From assembly GCA_002454975.1 (NCBI GenBank), contig DKJZ01000109.1, forward strand, positions 1 to 64,000: a stretch of DNA of 64,000 nucleotides. Reading direction: 5' to 3'. The DNA comes from Hylemonella sp. UBA6679 (GTDB taxonomy: Bacteria; Pseudomonadota; Gammaproteobacteria; Burkholderiales; Burkholderiaceae_C). Positions within the stretch are counted from its first letter, which is position 1. The number at the start of each line of letters is the position of its first letter. The position numbers were made by a program, and so were the translations under genes. Shown here in pieces: positions 1 to 10,500 of this stretch. The notes under the pieces were generated by a model that was not told the origin of the DNA, ran no database searches, and was given only the letters and a program-made list of their open reading frames with translations.

Positions 1-897
1 GAGTTCGAGACCAAGATGCGCCAGGCGGTGTTTGTGTCGGCCACCCCGGGCAACTGGGAGAACGAGCACGCGGGCGCGGTGGTTGAGCAGGTGGTGCGCC
101 CCACCGGCCTGGTGGACCCCCTGGTGGAGGTTCGCCCAGCCACCAGCCAGGTTGACGATGTGCTTCAAGAAATCCGCATCCGGGTGGACAAGCACGAGCG
201 TGTGCTCATCACCACCCTGACCAAGCGCATGGCCGAGCAACTCACCGACTACCTCACCGACAACGGCGTGAAAGTGCGCTACCTGCACAGCGATGTGGAC
301 ACGGTCGAGCGCGTGGAAATTTTGCGCGACCTGCGCCTGGGCACCTTTGATGTGCTGGTGGGCATCAACCTGCTGCGCGAGGGCCTGGACATTCCCGAGG
401 TGTCGCTGGTGGCCATTTTGGATGCCGACAAAGAGGGCTTTTTGCGCTCGGAGCGTTCGCTCATTCAGACCATTGGTCGGGCGGCGCGTAACCTCAATGG
501 CACGGCGATTTTGTATGCCGACAAGGTCACCGACTCGATGGCCAAAGCCATCAGCGAGACGGAGCGCCGCCGCCGCAAGCAGACCGAGCACAACCTGGCC
601 CAGGGCATCACGCCACGCGCCATCGTCAAGCAGGTGCGCGATTTGATCGACGGGGTTTACAGCGAGAAAGCAGGGCGTGAGGCCGACAAACTCGAGCAAG
701 ACGCCATGGCCCGCGCGCAGGTTGAAGAGCTCAGCGAGAAGGACATTTCACGTGAGCTCAAGCGCCTGGAAAAGCTCATGCTTGAGCACGCCCGCAACCT
801 GGAGTTTGAAAAAGCAGCGCGCGTGCGCGACCAGCTGGCTTTGCTCAAAGAGCGTGCGTTTGGCGCCGCGGGCGACAACTTGGCTGTGTTGGCATAG
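1..897 (+). CDS. uvrB: Excinuclease ABC subunit B, C-terminal part (5' end outside window)
   Basis: This is the last 298 residues of the UvrB damage-recognition helicase, which works with UvrA and UvrC in nucleotide excision repair in the cytoplasm. The reading frame is open from base 1, so the gene is cut by the window edge rather than broken. Visible are the helicase domain 2 motifs, including [24 protein letters not shown] and the motif VI stretch QTIGRAARN. The C-terminal UVR domain that contacts UvrC follows ([19 protein letters not shown] and onward). It ends in TAG at 895-897. The family assignment is secure. No clear rho-independent terminator was seen between it and iscR. Confidence 0.97.
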   Translation, partial: EFETKMRQAVFVSATPGNWENEHAGAVVEQVVRPTGLVDPLVEVRPATSQVDDVLQEIRIRVDKHERVLITTLTKRMAEQLTDYLTDNGVKVRYLHSDVDTVERVEILRDLRLGTFDVLVGINLLREGLDIPEVSLVAILDADKEGFLRSERSLIQTIGRAARNLNGTAILYADKVTDSMAKAISETERRRRKQTEHNLAQGITPRAIVKQVRDLIDGVYSEKAGREADKLEQDAMARAQVEELSEKDISRELKRLEKLMLEHARNLEFEKAARVRDQLALLKERAFGAAGDNLAVLA

Positions 898-984
898 GCT
901 ATCGCGGGCCTAGGGTTTTTACTATCTATGTCGCTGGGTCAATCGGTGTAAGTAGTTTCCCGAGTTAAACAGTGGGTTTTTTGT

Positions 985-1010
985 TATACTTGACCCGTTT
1001 ACTCAAGTTA
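985..1010 (+). promoter_or_regulatory. Candidate IscR operator upstream of iscR
   Basis: An inverted repeat ACTTGA-N9-TCAAGT (988-1008) lies 72 bases before the iscR start. The left half reads TATACTTGACC, which resembles the type 1 IscR half-site ATASTTGACT known from gamma-proteobacteria. A related half-element, CGAGTTAAAC, occurs at 961-970. Autorepression of the isc operon by [2Fe-2S]-IscR is established in E. coli, and its use here is inferred. I could not place convincing -35 and -10 hexamers. Confidence 0.5.
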
Positions 1011-1080
1011 AACACGTTCCTGACAGCCTACCTGGCATTGCAGGCGAACCATGGCATGAAGCCTAGATAAGGATTTTGCG

Positions 1081-1617
1081 ATGCGTCTTACCACCAAAGG
1101 CCGTTTTGCGGTCACTGCAATGATTGACCTGGCGCTGCGTCAGAGCTCAGGCCCCGTCACCTTGGCGGCCATCAGCCAACGCCAGCAGATTTCGCTTTCT
1201 TACCTCGAGCAGTTGTTTGGCAAATTGCGCCGCAACGAACTGGTCGAATCCACCCGTGGCCCAGGCGGCGGTTACACCTTGGCCCGCAAGGCTGAGAGCA
1301 TCACCATTGCCGACATCATTTTGTCGGTGGACGAGCCCATTGACGCCACCCAGTGCGGCGGCAAAGAAAACTGCATGGGCGAAGCCGGTCGCTGCATGAC
1401 CCACGAGCTGTGGTCATCGCTCAACGAGCGCATGGTGGAGTTTCTTGACTCCGTGACCCTGCAAAAGCTGGTGGACGACCAAATGGCCAAGGGCATCCAA
1501 ATTGAAGAGAAGCCCAACGTCAAGCGCGCCATTTCTTCGGCACCTGTGCTCAAGCCTATCCGCGTGAACGCCCCCAATTCGGTGTTTGCCCTGGGTAACG
1601 CTTTTTCTAAAACCTAA
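1081..1617 (+). CDS. iscR: Rrf2-family [2Fe-2S] regulator IscR
   Basis: IscR is the transcription factor that senses the cell's iron-sulfur status and represses its own operon. The 178-residue protein starts MRLTTKGRFAVTAMIDLAL, the typical winged-helix N-terminus of the family. The cluster ligands are visible as C92, C98, C105 and H108 (QCGGKENCMGEAGRCMTH). There is one more residue before the third cysteine than I recall in E. coli. The C-terminal tail is longer than needed for the fold and ends in a basic, proline-containing extension. A ribosome site, AAGGA, precedes the ATG. It is the first gene of the isc operon, with iscS 18 bases downstream. Confidence 0.95.
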   Translation: MRLTTKGRFAVTAMIDLALRQSSGPVTLAAISQRQQISLSYLEQLFGKLRRNELVESTRGPGGGYTLARKAESITIADIILSVDEPIDATQCGGKENCMGEAGRCMTHELWSSLNERMVEFLDSVTLQKLVDDQMAKGIQIEEKPNVKRAISSAPVLKPIRVNAPNSVFALGNAFSKT

Positions 1618-1635
1618 GTTTGTCGAGTTTTCAAG

Positions 1636-2856
1636 ATGGATGTCACGCCTCATTTCCCCATTTATCTGGACTACGGTGCCACCACGCCGTGTGATCCGCG
1701 CGTGGTTGACGCCATGATTCCCTGGTTGCGCGAGCACTTCGGCAACCCGGCTTCGCGCAGTCACGCCTGGGGCTGGGAAGCAGAAGAAGCGGTTGAAAAA
1801 GCCCGCGAGCAAGTGGCCGACCTGATTGGCGCCGACCCACGTGAAATCGTGTGGACCAGCGGTGCCACAGAGTCCACCAACCTGGCTTTGAAAGGTGCTG
1901 CGCACTTTTACAAAGACAAGGGCAAGCATCTCATTACCCTCAAGACCGAGCACAAAGCCACCTTGGACACCCTGCGCGAGCTCGAGCGTCAAGGTTTTGA
2001 GGCCACGTACCTGGATGTCAAAGAAGACGGTTTGCTCGACCTGGAGGCCCTCAAGGCTGCCATTCGCCCCGACACCGTGTTGGTCAGCATCTTGTATGTG
2101 AACAACGAGATCGGTGTGATCCAAGACATTCCGGCCATTGGCGCGCTGTGCCGCGAAAAGGGCATTTTGTTGCACGTGGACGCGGCGCAAGCCACCGGCC
2201 GTGTGGAGATCGACATGGCCAAGTTGCCCATCGACCTCATGAGCATGACCGCGCACAAAACCTACGGCCCCAAAGGCATCGGCGCGCTGTATGTGCGTCG
2301 CAAGCCCCGTGTGCGCCTGGAGGCGCAAATGCACGGTGGCGGCCATGAGCGCGGCATGCGTTCGGGCAGCTTGCCCACCCACCAATGCGTGGGCATGGGC
2401 GAGGCTTTCCGCCTGGCCAAGCTGGAAATGGCTGAGAACAACGCCAAAGCCAAGGCTTTGCAGCAGCGCTTGCTCAACGGTTTGAAGGACATCGAACAGG
2501 TGTTCATCAACGGCAGCCTGGAGCAGCGCGTGCCACAAAACCTCAACATGAGCTTCAACTATGTTGAGGGCGAGTCTTTGATCATGGGCATCAAGGGTTT
2601 GGCCGTGTCCAGCGGCTCGGCTTGCACATCGGCCAGCTTGGAGCCCAGCTATGTGCTGCGCGCCTTGGGCCGCAGCGACGAGTTGGCGCACAGCAGCTTG
2701 CGCATGACGATTGGACGCTTCACCACCGAAGAAGAAATCGACTACGCGATTGCCACCATCAAACACAACGTGGCCAAACTGCGTGACCTGAGCCCCTTGT
2801 GGGACATGTACAAAGAAGGCATCGACCTGAGCACCATTCAATGGGCTGCTCACTGA
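1636..2856 (+). CDS. iscS: Cysteine desulfurase IscS
   Basis: IscS removes sulfur from L-cysteine with pyridoxal phosphate and passes it as a persulfide to IscU and other acceptors. At 406 residues it has the normal length of the family. The PLP lysine is K208 in [11 protein letters not shown], with the supporting HVDAAQ motif before it. The persulfide cysteine is C330 in [13 protein letters not shown]. The ATG at 1636 is chosen because the fold starts right after it ([14 protein letters not shown]). It sits between iscR and iscU with short gaps, as expected for one transcript. Confidence 0.97.
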   Translation: MDVTPHFPIYLDYGATTPCDPRVVDAMIPWLREHFGNPASRSHAWGWEAEEAVEKAREQVADLIGADPREIVWTSGATESTNLALKGAAHFYKDKGKHLITLKTEHKATLDTLRELERQGFEATYLDVKEDGLLDLEALKAAIRPDTVLVSILYVNNEIGVIQDIPAIGALCREKGILLHVDAAQATGRVEIDMAKLPIDLMSMTAHKTYGPKGIGALYVRRKPRVRLEAQMHGGGHERGMRSGSLPTHQCVGMGEAFRLAKLEMAENNAKAKALQQRLLNGLKDIEQVFINGSLEQRVPQNLNMSFNYVEGESLIMGIKGLAVSSGSACTSASLEPSYVLRALGRSDELAHSSLRMTIGRFTTEEEIDYAIATIKHNVAKLRDLSPLWDMYKEGIDLSTIQWAAH

Positions 2857-2874
2857 ACAACATAGGTAAAAAGC

Positions 2875-3261
2875 ATGGCTTATTCTGAAAAAGTGGTGGA
2901 CCACTACGAGAACCCTCGCAACGTGGGCTCTTTTGACAAGGGCGACGAGTCGGTGGGTACGGGCATGGTGGGTGCACCGGCTTGTGGCGACGTGATGAAG
3001 CTGCAAATCAAGGTCAACCCGCAAACCGGCGTGATTGAAGACGCGCGTTTCAAAACCTACGGCTGCGGCTCGGCCATTGCGTCAAGCTCGTTGGTTACTG
3101 AGTGGGTCAAGGGCAAAACCTTGGACGAAGCGGCTGCCTTGAAGAACAGCGAAATCGCTGAAGAGCTGGCCTTGCCACCTGTGAAAATTCACTGCTCCAT
3201 CTTGGCTGAAGACGCGATCAAAGCCGCTGTGGACGACTACCGCAAGAAACACGCGGCTTAA
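2875..3261 (+). CDS. iscU: Iron-sulfur cluster scaffold IscU
   Basis: IscU is the scaffold on which IscS, ferredoxin and the HscA/HscB chaperones assemble and release [2Fe-2S] clusters. The 128-residue sequence holds the three conserved cysteines: C37 in GAPACGD, C64 in YGCGSA, and the third in KIHCSIL. The conserved aspartate D39 is also present. The LPPVK peptide recognised by HscA is intact just before the third cysteine. It lies 18 bases after iscS. Assignment is secure. Confidence 0.97.
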   Translation: MAYSEKVVDHYENPRNVGSFDKGDESVGTGMVGAPACGDVMKLQIKVNPQTGVIEDARFKTYGCGSAIASSSLVTEWVKGKTLDEAAALKNSEIAEELALPPVKIHCSILAEDAIKAAVDDYRKKHAA

Positions 3262-3325
3262 GACACAAGGGCCGGGGCCTTGATGGCTCTGTGCCCGCTG
3301 CTTTGCAGCAACAACGATAGAACCT

Positions 3326-3649
3326 ATGGCCATCACCCTGACTGAAGCCGCTGCGCGGCATGTGAACCGATACCTGAGCAAACGTGGCAAAGGCGTGGGC
3401 GTTCGCCTGGGTGTCAAAACCACAGGCTGCTCAGGCTTGGCCTACAAGCTCGAATACGTCGACGATGTGGCCCCCGAAGACGTGGTGTTTGAAGACCACG
3501 GCTTGAAGGTGCTGATCGACCCCAAGAGCCTGGCCTACATCGATGGCACCGAGCTCGACTTTGTGCGCGAAGGCCTCAACGAAGGCTTCCGTTTCAACAA
3601 CCCCAACGAGCGTGACCGCTGTGGTTGCGGTGAATCCTTCCGCGTTTGA
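3326..3649 (+). CDS. iscA: A-type iron-sulfur carrier IscA
   Basis: IscA is a small A-type carrier that takes part in maturation of [4Fe-4S] proteins. The 107-residue protein carries the family's three cysteines at C35 ([13 protein letters not shown]), C99 and C101 (RCGCGESF). Its position after iscU and before hscB separates it from ErpA-type paralogues. The 64-base gap to iscU is the widest inside the operon, and I see no terminator or promoter in it. Confidence 0.95.
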   Translation: MAITLTEAAARHVNRYLSKRGKGVGVRLGVKTTGCSGLAYKLEYVDDVAPEDVVFEDHGLKVLIDPKSLAYIDGTELDFVREGLNEGFRFNNPNERDRCGCGESFRV

Positions 3650-3661
3650 AGCCCGCCCCGC

Positions 3662-4195
3662 GTGGTGTCTGTGTTTGTGGCTTCTTTGCAATCCAATGAT
3701 TTTGAGCTCTTCGGTCTGACGCAACAGTTTGCGTTGGACCGTTCTGCTTTGGACGCGCGCTGGAAAGAGCTTCAGCGCGAGGCCCACCCCGACAAATTTG
3801 CCGCCCAGGGCGCAGCTGCGCAACGCGTGGCCATGCAGTGGTCGGTGCGCATCAACGAGGCTTACCAGCGCCTCAAAGACCCCGTCAAACGCGCAGCCTA
3901 CTTGTGCGAGCTTGGCGGCGCGCCCATCCGCGCTGAAGACAACACCGCCATGCCCGCTGCATTTTTGATGCAGCAAATGAGCTGGCGCGAAGAACTGGAT
4001 GACGCGCGCACCTCAGAAGATTTAGAGAAAATCCTCGCTGAGGTCAATGCCCACCTGGCACAGACGCTACAACTTTGTGAGCAAATGCTGGACCGCGACC
4101 ATGACCACGTGCAAGCCAGTGGTCAGGTCAGAGCCCTGATGTTCATCCAAAAATTCATCAAAGACATCGACGCCCGCTTCGACCGCCTGGGCTGA
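3662..4195 (+). CDS. hscB: J-domain co-chaperone HscB
   Basis: HscB is the J-domain partner that delivers IscU to HscA and stimulates its ATPase. The N-terminal J domain has the HPD tripeptide (REAHPDKFA), and the C-terminal part is the helical IscU-binding domain. At 177 residues it fits the family. The start is a GTG at 3662, since no in-frame ATG precedes the conserved NDFELFGL region, so the exact N-terminus is uncertain by a few residues. It is followed by hscA after 7 bases. Confidence 0.93.
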   Translation: MVSVFVASLQSNDFELFGLTQQFALDRSALDARWKELQREAHPDKFAAQGAAAQRVAMQWSVRINEAYQRLKDPVKRAAYLCELGGAPIRAEDNTAMPAAFLMQQMSWREELDDARTSEDLEKILAEVNAHLAQTLQLCEQMLDRDHDHVQASGQVRALMFIQKFIKDIDARFDRLG

Positions 4196-4202
4196 CACAC
4201 AC

Positions 4203-6059
4203 ATGGCCTTATTACAAATTTCAGAACCTGGTCAGTCCCCCGACCCGCACCAGCGCCGCATTGCGGTGGGCATCGACCTGGGTACCACCCATTCGCTGGT
4301 GGCCTCGGTGCGCAATGGCGTGGCCGAGTGCCTGCCCGACAACCAAGGCCGGGTGATCTTGCCCTCCGTGGTGCGCTACCTCGCCGGTGGCGGCCGTCAA
4401 ATCGGTTGGGAGGCGCAAGCCCACCAAGCCCAGGACCCGCAAAACACCATCGCCTCGGTCAAGCGTTTCATGGGCCGTGGGGTGCGTGATGTGCAAGGTG
4501 CTGAGAAGCTGCCTTACCAACTCATCGACAAGCCAGGCATGTTGGGCATTGCCACCGTGCACGGCGAGAAGTCTCCGGTGGAGGTGAGTGCCGAGATTTT
4601 GGCCACCTTGCGTTACTTGGCCGAAGACACGTTCAACGACGACCTGTTTGGCGCGGTCATCACTGTGCCGGCTTATTTTGACGACGCGCAACGCCAGGCC
4701 ACCAAAGACGCCGCGCAACTCGCCGGCTTGAATGTGCTGCGCTTGATCAACGAGCCCACCGCCGCGGCCATAGCTTACGGCTTGGACAACGCCAGCGAGG
4801 GCGTGTACGCCATTTACGACCTGGGCGGCGGCACATTTGATATTTCTATATTGCGTTTGACCCAAGGCGTGTTTGAGGTGCTGGCCACAGGCGGCGACTC
4901 GGCCTTGGGGGGCGACGATTACGACGCTGCCTTGGCCGAATGGGTGCTGGCCCAAACAGGTCAAACAGCCGCATCAGCCTCTGACAAGTCGGCCTTGAAA
5001 GTGGCCGCACGCGCCTGCAAAGAAGCCTTGAGCCAAGCCGACACTGCAGAGTTCAAAGCATTGGTGGGTGGCCTTGAATTCACCTGCCAGGTGTCGCGTG
5101 CGCAGTTTGAAGCAGCCACCGCGCCGCTCACCGCCAAAACCTTGCAGGCCGTGAAAAAAGCTTTGCGCGACGCCAAGTTGTCTGTCGACGAGGTGCAAGG
5201 CGTGGTGATGGTGGGTGGCTCCACCCGCATGCCCCAAGTTCAGCACGCTGTGGCCGACTTGTTCAAACGCGAGCCGCTCACCAACCTCAACCCCGACGAG
5301 GTGGTGGCCCTGGGCGCAGCCCTTCAAGCCAACCAGTTGGCTGGCAACAACCCCGATGGCGAGATGCTCTTGCTCGACGTGATTCCGTTGTCGCTGGGCA
5401 TCGAAACCATGGGTGGTTTGGTCGAGCGCATCGTGCCGCGCAACCAAACCATTCCCACCGCCATGGCGCAAGACTTCACCACCTACCAAGACGGCCAAAC
5501 CGCGCTGGCCCTGCATGTGGTGCAAGGCGAGCGCGACTTGGTGGCCGATTGCCGCAGCCTGGCTCGCTTTGAGCTGCGTGGCATCCCGCCCATGGCCGCA
5601 GGTGCGGCGCGCATCCGCGTGACCTTCACGGTGGATGCCGACGGCCTCTTGCAGGTGGACGCCAAAGAGCAGGTCAGCGGTGTGCAAGCGCACATCGACG
5701 TCAAGCCTTCGTATGGCTTGAGCGACGACGACATCGCCCGCATGCTGCAAGAATCTTTCAGCACCGCGCAAGAAGACATGCAAGCTCGCGCCCTGGTCGA
5801 AGCCCGTGTGGATGCTGACCGCATGCTGCTGGCCACCTTCAGTGCCTTGCAAGCCGATGGTGATCTGCTGTCCCTGCAGGAGCGCCAAGCCATTGATGTT
5901 TTGCTCGAAGGCTTGCGCACCGCCATGAGCAGCACCCAAGCGTCCGTGGTCGAAGCTGCCACCGAGGCCCTGGCCAAAGGCACCGAGGCCTTTGCTGCAA
6001 GCCGCATGAACCGCGGCATCCAACACGCCCTGGCCGGTAAAAACATCGACACCATTTGA
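4203..6059 (+). CDS. hscA: Hsp70-type chaperone HscA
   Basis: HscA is the specialised Hsp70 that drives cluster transfer from IscU to target proteins. The ATPase domain begins with [18 protein letters not shown] and includes the [13 protein letters not shown] phosphate loop and [11 protein letters not shown]. The substrate-binding domain follows to residue 618, which is the expected length. It sits between hscB and fdx with gaps of 7 and 3 bases, consistent with translational coupling. It is distinguished from DnaK by this context and by the lack of the DnaK acidic C-terminal tail. Confidence 0.96.
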   Translation: MALLQISEPGQSPDPHQRRIAVGIDLGTTHSLVASVRNGVAECLPDNQGRVILPSVVRYLAGGGRQIGWEAQAHQAQDPQNTIASVKRFMGRGVRDVQGAEKLPYQLIDKPGMLGIATVHGEKSPVEVSAEILATLRYLAEDTFNDDLFGAVITVPAYFDDAQRQATKDAAQLAGLNVLRLINEPTAAAIAYGLDNASEGVYAIYDLGGGTFDISILRLTQGVFEVLATGGDSALGGDDYDAALAEWVLAQTGQTAASASDKSALKVAARACKEALSQADTAEFKALVGGLEFTCQVSRAQFEAATAPLTAKTLQAVKKALRDAKLSVDEVQGVVMVGGSTRMPQVQHAVADLFKREPLTNLNPDEVVALGAALQANQLAGNNPDGEMLLLDVIPLSLGIETMGGLVERIVPRNQTIPTAMAQDFTTYQDGQTALALHVVQGERDLVADCRSLARFELRGIPPMAAGAARIRVTFTVDADGLLQVDAKEQVSGVQAHIDVKPSYGLSDDDIARMLQESFSTAQEDMQARALVEARVDADRMLLATFSALQADGDLLSLQERQAIDVLLEGLRTAMSSTQASVVEAATEALAKGTEAFAASRMNRGIQHALAGKNIDTI

Positions 6060-6062
6060 CCC

Positions 6063-6401
6063 ATGCCCATCATCAAAATTTTGCCCCACCCCGAGATCTG
6101 CCCCCAAGGCGCTGAAATTTCTGCACCTGCAGGCACCTCCATTTGCGAGGCCATGCTCGACAACCACATCAACATCGAGCACGCCTGCGACATGAGCTGT
6201 GCTTGCACCACCTGCCACGTCATCGTGCGTGAAGGTTTTGCATCGCTCAACGAGCCTGATGAGACCGAAGAAGACCTGCTCGACCGTGCATGGGGTTTGG
6301 CCCCACAATCACGTCTGAGCTGCCAGGCGTTTCTGGCGCAAAAAGACCTGGTGGTGGAGATTCCGCGCTACACCATCAACCACGCCAAAGAAAACCACTG
6401 A
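6063..6401 (+). CDS. fdx: ISC-type [2Fe-2S] ferredoxin
   Basis: This adrenodoxin-like ferredoxin supplies electrons for cluster assembly on IscU. In 112 residues the four cluster ligands are C42, C48, C51 (CDMSCACTTC) and C87 (SRLSCQAF). C46 is an extra cysteine between ligands, as is common in this subfamily. The gene follows hscA by 3 bases. No iscX gene follows; instead dnaQ starts 13 bases downstream. Confidence 0.96.
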   Translation: MPIIKILPHPEICPQGAEISAPAGTSICEAMLDNHINIEHACDMSCACTTCHVIVREGFASLNEPDETEEDLLDRAWGLAPQSRLSCQAFLAQKDLVVEIPRYTINHAKENH

Positions 6402-6414
6402 CACCTGCTGGGCC

Positions 6415-7119
6415 ATGCGACAAATTGTTCTGGACACGGAAACCACCGGTCTCTCGGCTGAGGGTGGCGACCGCATCATTGAAATTGGTTGCGTGGAGTT
6501 GCTCAACCGCAAGCTCACGGGCAACAACCTGCATTTTTATTTGAACCCTGAGCGCGACAGCCACGAAGACGCGCTCAAGGTGCACGGCATCAGCAACGAG
6601 TTTTTGCGCGACAAGCCCAAGTTTGCAGAGGTTGCTGCTGAGATTCTGGACTACCTGCGTGACGCCGAAGTCATCATCCACAACGCCGCGTTTGACGTGG
6701 GCTTTCTCAACAAAGAGCTCGAGCGCGTGGGGCTGGCTGCCTTCAAAACCCACGTCAGCGGCGTGACAGACACCCTGGCCATGGCCAAGGACATGTTCCC
6801 GGGCAAGCGCAATTCTTTGGATGCCTTGTGTGACCGCTTGGGCGTTGACAACTCAGGCCGCACCTTGCACGGCGCTTTGCTCGATGCCGAGTTGCTGGCC
6901 GATGTGTACATCAACCTCACACGCGGGCAAGACGCTTTGCTCATTGACGTGGGCGAGACCAGCAACAGTGGGGCGGTGCAGCGCATCGACCTCACGCAGT
7001 TTGTGTTGCCTGTGCTGACTGCCAACGACAGCGAGCTCAGTGCCCACGACGAGATGCTGGCTCAGCTCGACAAGGCCAGCGGTGGCAAAACTGTTTGGAG
7101 AAACGCGGCCCCAGCCTAA
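6415..7119 (+). CDS. dnaQ: DNA polymerase III epsilon subunit (proofreading exonuclease)
   Basis: DnaQ is the 3'-5' proofreading exonuclease of the replicative polymerase core. The DEDDh catalytic motifs are visible: D7 and E9 in LDTETTG, the ExoII aspartate in HNAAFDVGF, and the ExoIII histidine and aspartate in HGALLDAELLADVY. The protein is 234 residues long. The C-terminal tail that binds the polymerase alpha subunit is present as a divergent segment. It starts only 13 bases after fdx on the same strand with no terminator between, so it is probably transcribed with the isc operon at least in part. tRNA-Val lies 25 bases downstream. Confidence 0.93.
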   Translation: MRQIVLDTETTGLSAEGGDRIIEIGCVELLNRKLTGNNLHFYLNPERDSHEDALKVHGISNEFLRDKPKFAEVAAEILDYLRDAEVIIHNAAFDVGFLNKELERVGLAAFKTHVSGVTDTLAMAKDMFPGKRNSLDALCDRLGVDNSGRTLHGALLDAELLADVYINLTRGQDALLIDVGETSNSGAVQRIDLTQFVLPVLTANDSELSAHDEMLAQLDKASGGKTVWRNAAPA

Positions 7120-7144
7120 AAACTGTGGCATAATCTGAGGCTAC

Positions 7145-7219
7145 GGGCGATTAGCTCAGCGGTAGAGCACTGCATTCACACTGCAGGGGTCACATGTTCG
7201 ATCCATGTATCGCCCACCA
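7145..7219 (+). tRNA. tRNA-Val (anticodon CAC)
   Basis: The 75-base cloverleaf begins GGGCGAT and closes with ATCGCCC, the discriminator A and an encoded CCA. The D arm reads TAGCTCAGCGGTAGAG. The anticodon stem CTGCA/TGCAG encloses the loop TTCACAC with anticodon CAC, which reads the valine codon GUG. The T arm holds the usual GTTCGATCC-like loop. A terminator hairpin follows at 7239-7270. Confidence 0.95.
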
Positions 7220-7238
7220 TACAAAGCCGAATGAAACC

Positions 7239-7270
7239 AAGCACCTTGTGGCAACACCAGGTGCTTTTTT
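7239..7270 (+). terminator. Rho-independent terminator after tRNA-Val
   Basis: An eight-base-pair stem AAGCACCT/AGGTGCTT extends through an inner GTG/CAC pairing around GCAA and is followed by a run of six T. It lies 20 bases after the tRNA and ends the isc-dnaQ-tRNA transcription block. Confidence 0.88.
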
Positions 7271-7420
7271 CATGGGCTTGAGCGACTGTTGTGGCTAACA
7301 ACAAAAGTCATGTCGGGCTGGTCGACACGGGCTGAGGTTCAACTATTGTCTAAATGTTGGCGAGATCCAAACGCTTGACATGTCCTTGTTGCACATGAAT
7401 CGCGGATCAACCTGATACCA

Positions 7421-7441
7421 AAAAACGGCAATGTTTTGCCG
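7421..7441 (-). terminator. Minus-strand hairpin with T-run upstream of the giant gene
   Basis: The dyad CGGCAA-TGTT-TTGCCG (7426-7441) is followed on the minus strand by six T, the form of a rho-independent terminator for leftward transcription. No leftward gene is seen upstream of it, because the neighbouring gene runs rightward. It may stop antisense transcripts, be a remnant, or serve as an operator, since its stem shares the GGCAA-N4-TTGCC form with sites near flgB and fliB. Confidence 0.5.
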
Positions 7442-7476
7442 CCCCATGAATGTATGACTCATGTGGCATCACCAGC

Positions 7477-7503
7477 TTAAGAAATTGACCATCAGGTCGA
7501 ATC
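7477..7503 (+). promoter_or_regulatory. FliA (sigma-28)-like promoter of the 2116-residue repeat protein
   Basis: The sequence TTAAGAAA-N11-GTCGAATC fits the motif shared with flgM, flagellin 2, flaG, flgP and the 1442-residue protein. The -10 octamer is identical to the one before flgP. The predicted transcript start near 7510 is only a few bases from the ATG at 7513, so the mRNA would be almost leaderless. This lowers confidence. Confidence 0.45.
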
Positions 7504-7512
7504 ACTTGAGTA

Positions 7513-10500
7513 ATGAGTGTATCCGCTGTTTATTCGTCTACCAATTTGGTTGTGAAACCGCCATCAGGTCAGTCTTTGACCGTGGCGGAGGCCTTGGTGA
7601 CCCTTAACACCTACAAAACGGGTAGCGTGGCGATCGAAGATACAGCCAGCAACATTTCATCAAGCTGGGGTGATCTTCTAAAGCGCAGCAGCCGTATCAC
7701 TGCCATCACGCTCAGCCCCAGCTCAGACCCGCTTACCTTCAAGTCCAGCCAGCTTAAGACATCATCGGTCCTCCTTAGCAAAGTGACCGGCAACTACCAA
7801 CTCAATGTCAAAGACGCGTTGGTTTCAGACATGAACGCGCTACAAGACAACACCCACGTTTCACAGTACAGCGTGGCTGATAACGCCGCTAATTTGAGTG
7901 CAAATTTGGACAAGCTGCAGGCTGCAAGCAAGGTCTCAGCTATCACAGTCGTTAGTTCTGCCAATAACCTCAGTTTGACTTACGCGCAGCTAGGCACCAA
8001 TGCTGGGGCACTCGGAAAAATAACCAACAACTACACCTTGACAGTGAATGATGTCGCAGTCGACAAAGTCACTGAAGTCGCTCAAAACATCCGTGTGGCG
8101 ACCATGAACATCAAGGACACCAGTAAAAATATTGGTGACGGCATCGACCAGCTTGATAACTTGGTGGGCCGTATTGGGAAAATCAACGGCACCGATCGTG
8201 GGTTGGTGACCTTGACCTCTGCTGCTTACAGCGTCAGTAGCATGGTGCTGGGTAAGATTTACACCGGCTATCAAGTAGCTATTCAATCTGCCACGTTGCC
8301 CGAGGCTCTGTCTGCGACAAAGAATGCTCGTGTGCAAAACGTTAAGGTGTCGGACACAGGTGCAAACTTTGTAGCCAACTTGGCCTCTTTGAATAAAGTC
8401 GCGAGCAAGGTAACCTCCATTGAGCTGACCGATGTAAGCAACAGGGTTAACCTTAGCTATTCGCAGTACACCACGTATGCCAAGCTGATCAGTAAGATAG
8501 CAACGCCTGGGGTTACGTTTTCTGTGAACGGCGTGAGCCTTGGAAACTTGTCCGCGCTTCAAAGTAACAGTGCCGTGACGAATATTGGCATCAGCGACAG
8601 CGGTGCGAACGTATCTGCAGCTCTCGATAGCCTGAAGGACAACGTCAAGGTCACGACCATCACTTTGACTGGTTCTAAAAACACCATCGCCCTGACGGCT
8701 GATCAACTGGAACAAGATAAAAATGTTCTGGACGAGATCACCAACAAATACACCTTGGCCGTCAGTCGCGTGCAAGCCGAGGATGCATTTTCCATCGGCA
8801 CCACAGCAGGGGTTACCAGCGTATCTGTCATTGATACTGGCGAACAAATTGCAGCGCACTTGGATGACTTGCAGGGCTTGGGTGGCACGCTCAAAGCTGT
8901 TACGCAAAGCGATACGTCTGTTCTGGAGATCACGGCCAATCAGTACGTGAAAGACAAAGGAGCACTGGCCAAGCTGGGCAACAGCTACAAATTGAGTGTT
9001 TCCGGTGTGTTGGCATCTACTGCAACCTCAGTGGGTTCAGATGCCCGAGTGAATGATTTCACGGTGGCTGACTCAGCTCGAAATATTTCTACCTACTTCA
9101 ACAGCCTGGATGCATTGGGCAACAAGTTGACCCGCATTGACCAAAGCGATGGCGGTGTGCAAGTCGACTTGGTGCAAAGTCAATACTTGACCAAAAGTGT
9201 TACTTTAGAAAAGATCAACGGTGGTGATTATTCCCTCAATGTCACGGGCGTCACTGCAGGGTATGCCGCTCAGATCGCACAGAACAACAATGTGACCAGT
9301 CTGAAAGTGGCTGACAGCGGTAAAAATGTTGTCAACTACCTCAGCGGCTTAAGCGCGGCTGCCACACGGGCTGACCTGACTCTGGACATCAGCATCACCA
9401 ACAGCCGAGTACCCATGGTCATCTCGGCTGGTCAGTATGATCAAGAAGCGCCAGCCCTGGCGGCCATCACCAGCAACTACGCTTTGGCCATCACTGGCAT
9501 AGCGGCTGATGACGCCATGACGTATGCCGCCTATGACCATGTCGACAGCGTATCGGTTCTCGACTCTGCTGATATGGTCACAAGCACGCTTGCAAGTTTG
9601 AAGTCACTTGGTGACAAGTTGGCTGCTATCTCGCTTGATGAAGATAATGTGTTGGGCTGGACTGCCACACAGTTCGCACTGAACCAGAGTGTCTTGAGCA
9701 AAATTAGCAATGCATACGAGCTCAACGTCAGTGAAGTGGCGGCAGCAAGCGCAGCCAAAATCGCATCGCAAGCGAATGTCACCAAGATATATGTCACAGA
9801 CACATCTGGAAATTTGTCAACGTTCCTGGATTCATTAGCTCTGCTTGATGGCAAGCTCGCGGGCGTAACCGAGACCGATAGTGCCACCCCGATCGACATC
9901 ACCGCCAAAGAGTGGTTGTCTGATGCCAGTACGCTGGCCAAATTCAATGGCGGTGAATACACGGTCAATGTACACGGGGCTACGGCTGCGCAAGCCAGTC
10001 AAATGGATGCGGATGACCATGTGGTCAAAATCAACATTGTTGACACCGCCGTGAACATCGTTGCCAAGCTCGATGAACTTGAAAACCTTGATCCAGGTGT
10101 CTTGGGCGACATCACCATTTCTGGCAACTCCAGCATCGCACTGACAGCCACACAACTCAAGGATCACGAAGCCATCCTCTCGAAGATCAGTAACCTTCAC
10201 AGTTATGCGGTGTCTGAGGCATCTGTTGCAGATGCGCTCGAATTTTCGACTCGTCAGGATGTCAGTTCGATTGTGGTGAGCGACGAAGGTTACGCGGTTG
10301 CAGCCGACATCGCTGGCTTGACAACCTTGGGCGGAAAGCTCAAAAGTGTGGCCATCACCACCACGACACCCATGTCGTTGACTGGCGCGCAGTATGCAGC
10401 CAGCACTACCACACTTAAAAAGATATCGAACAGCTACAGCTTGGCCTTGACAAACGTCACGACGCAAAACGCAGTGACCTGGTCTAACACTGGCACCATT

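Noticed and set aside
1414..3024. A 536-codon open frame on the minus strand across iscS and iscU
   Set aside because: It lies fully antisense to secure genes; its histidine/glutamine-rich product is typical of the shadow frame of a GC-rich gene.
4974..6308. A 444-codon open frame antisense to hscA and fdx
   Set aside because: Same shadow character, no ribosome site and no recognisable domain.
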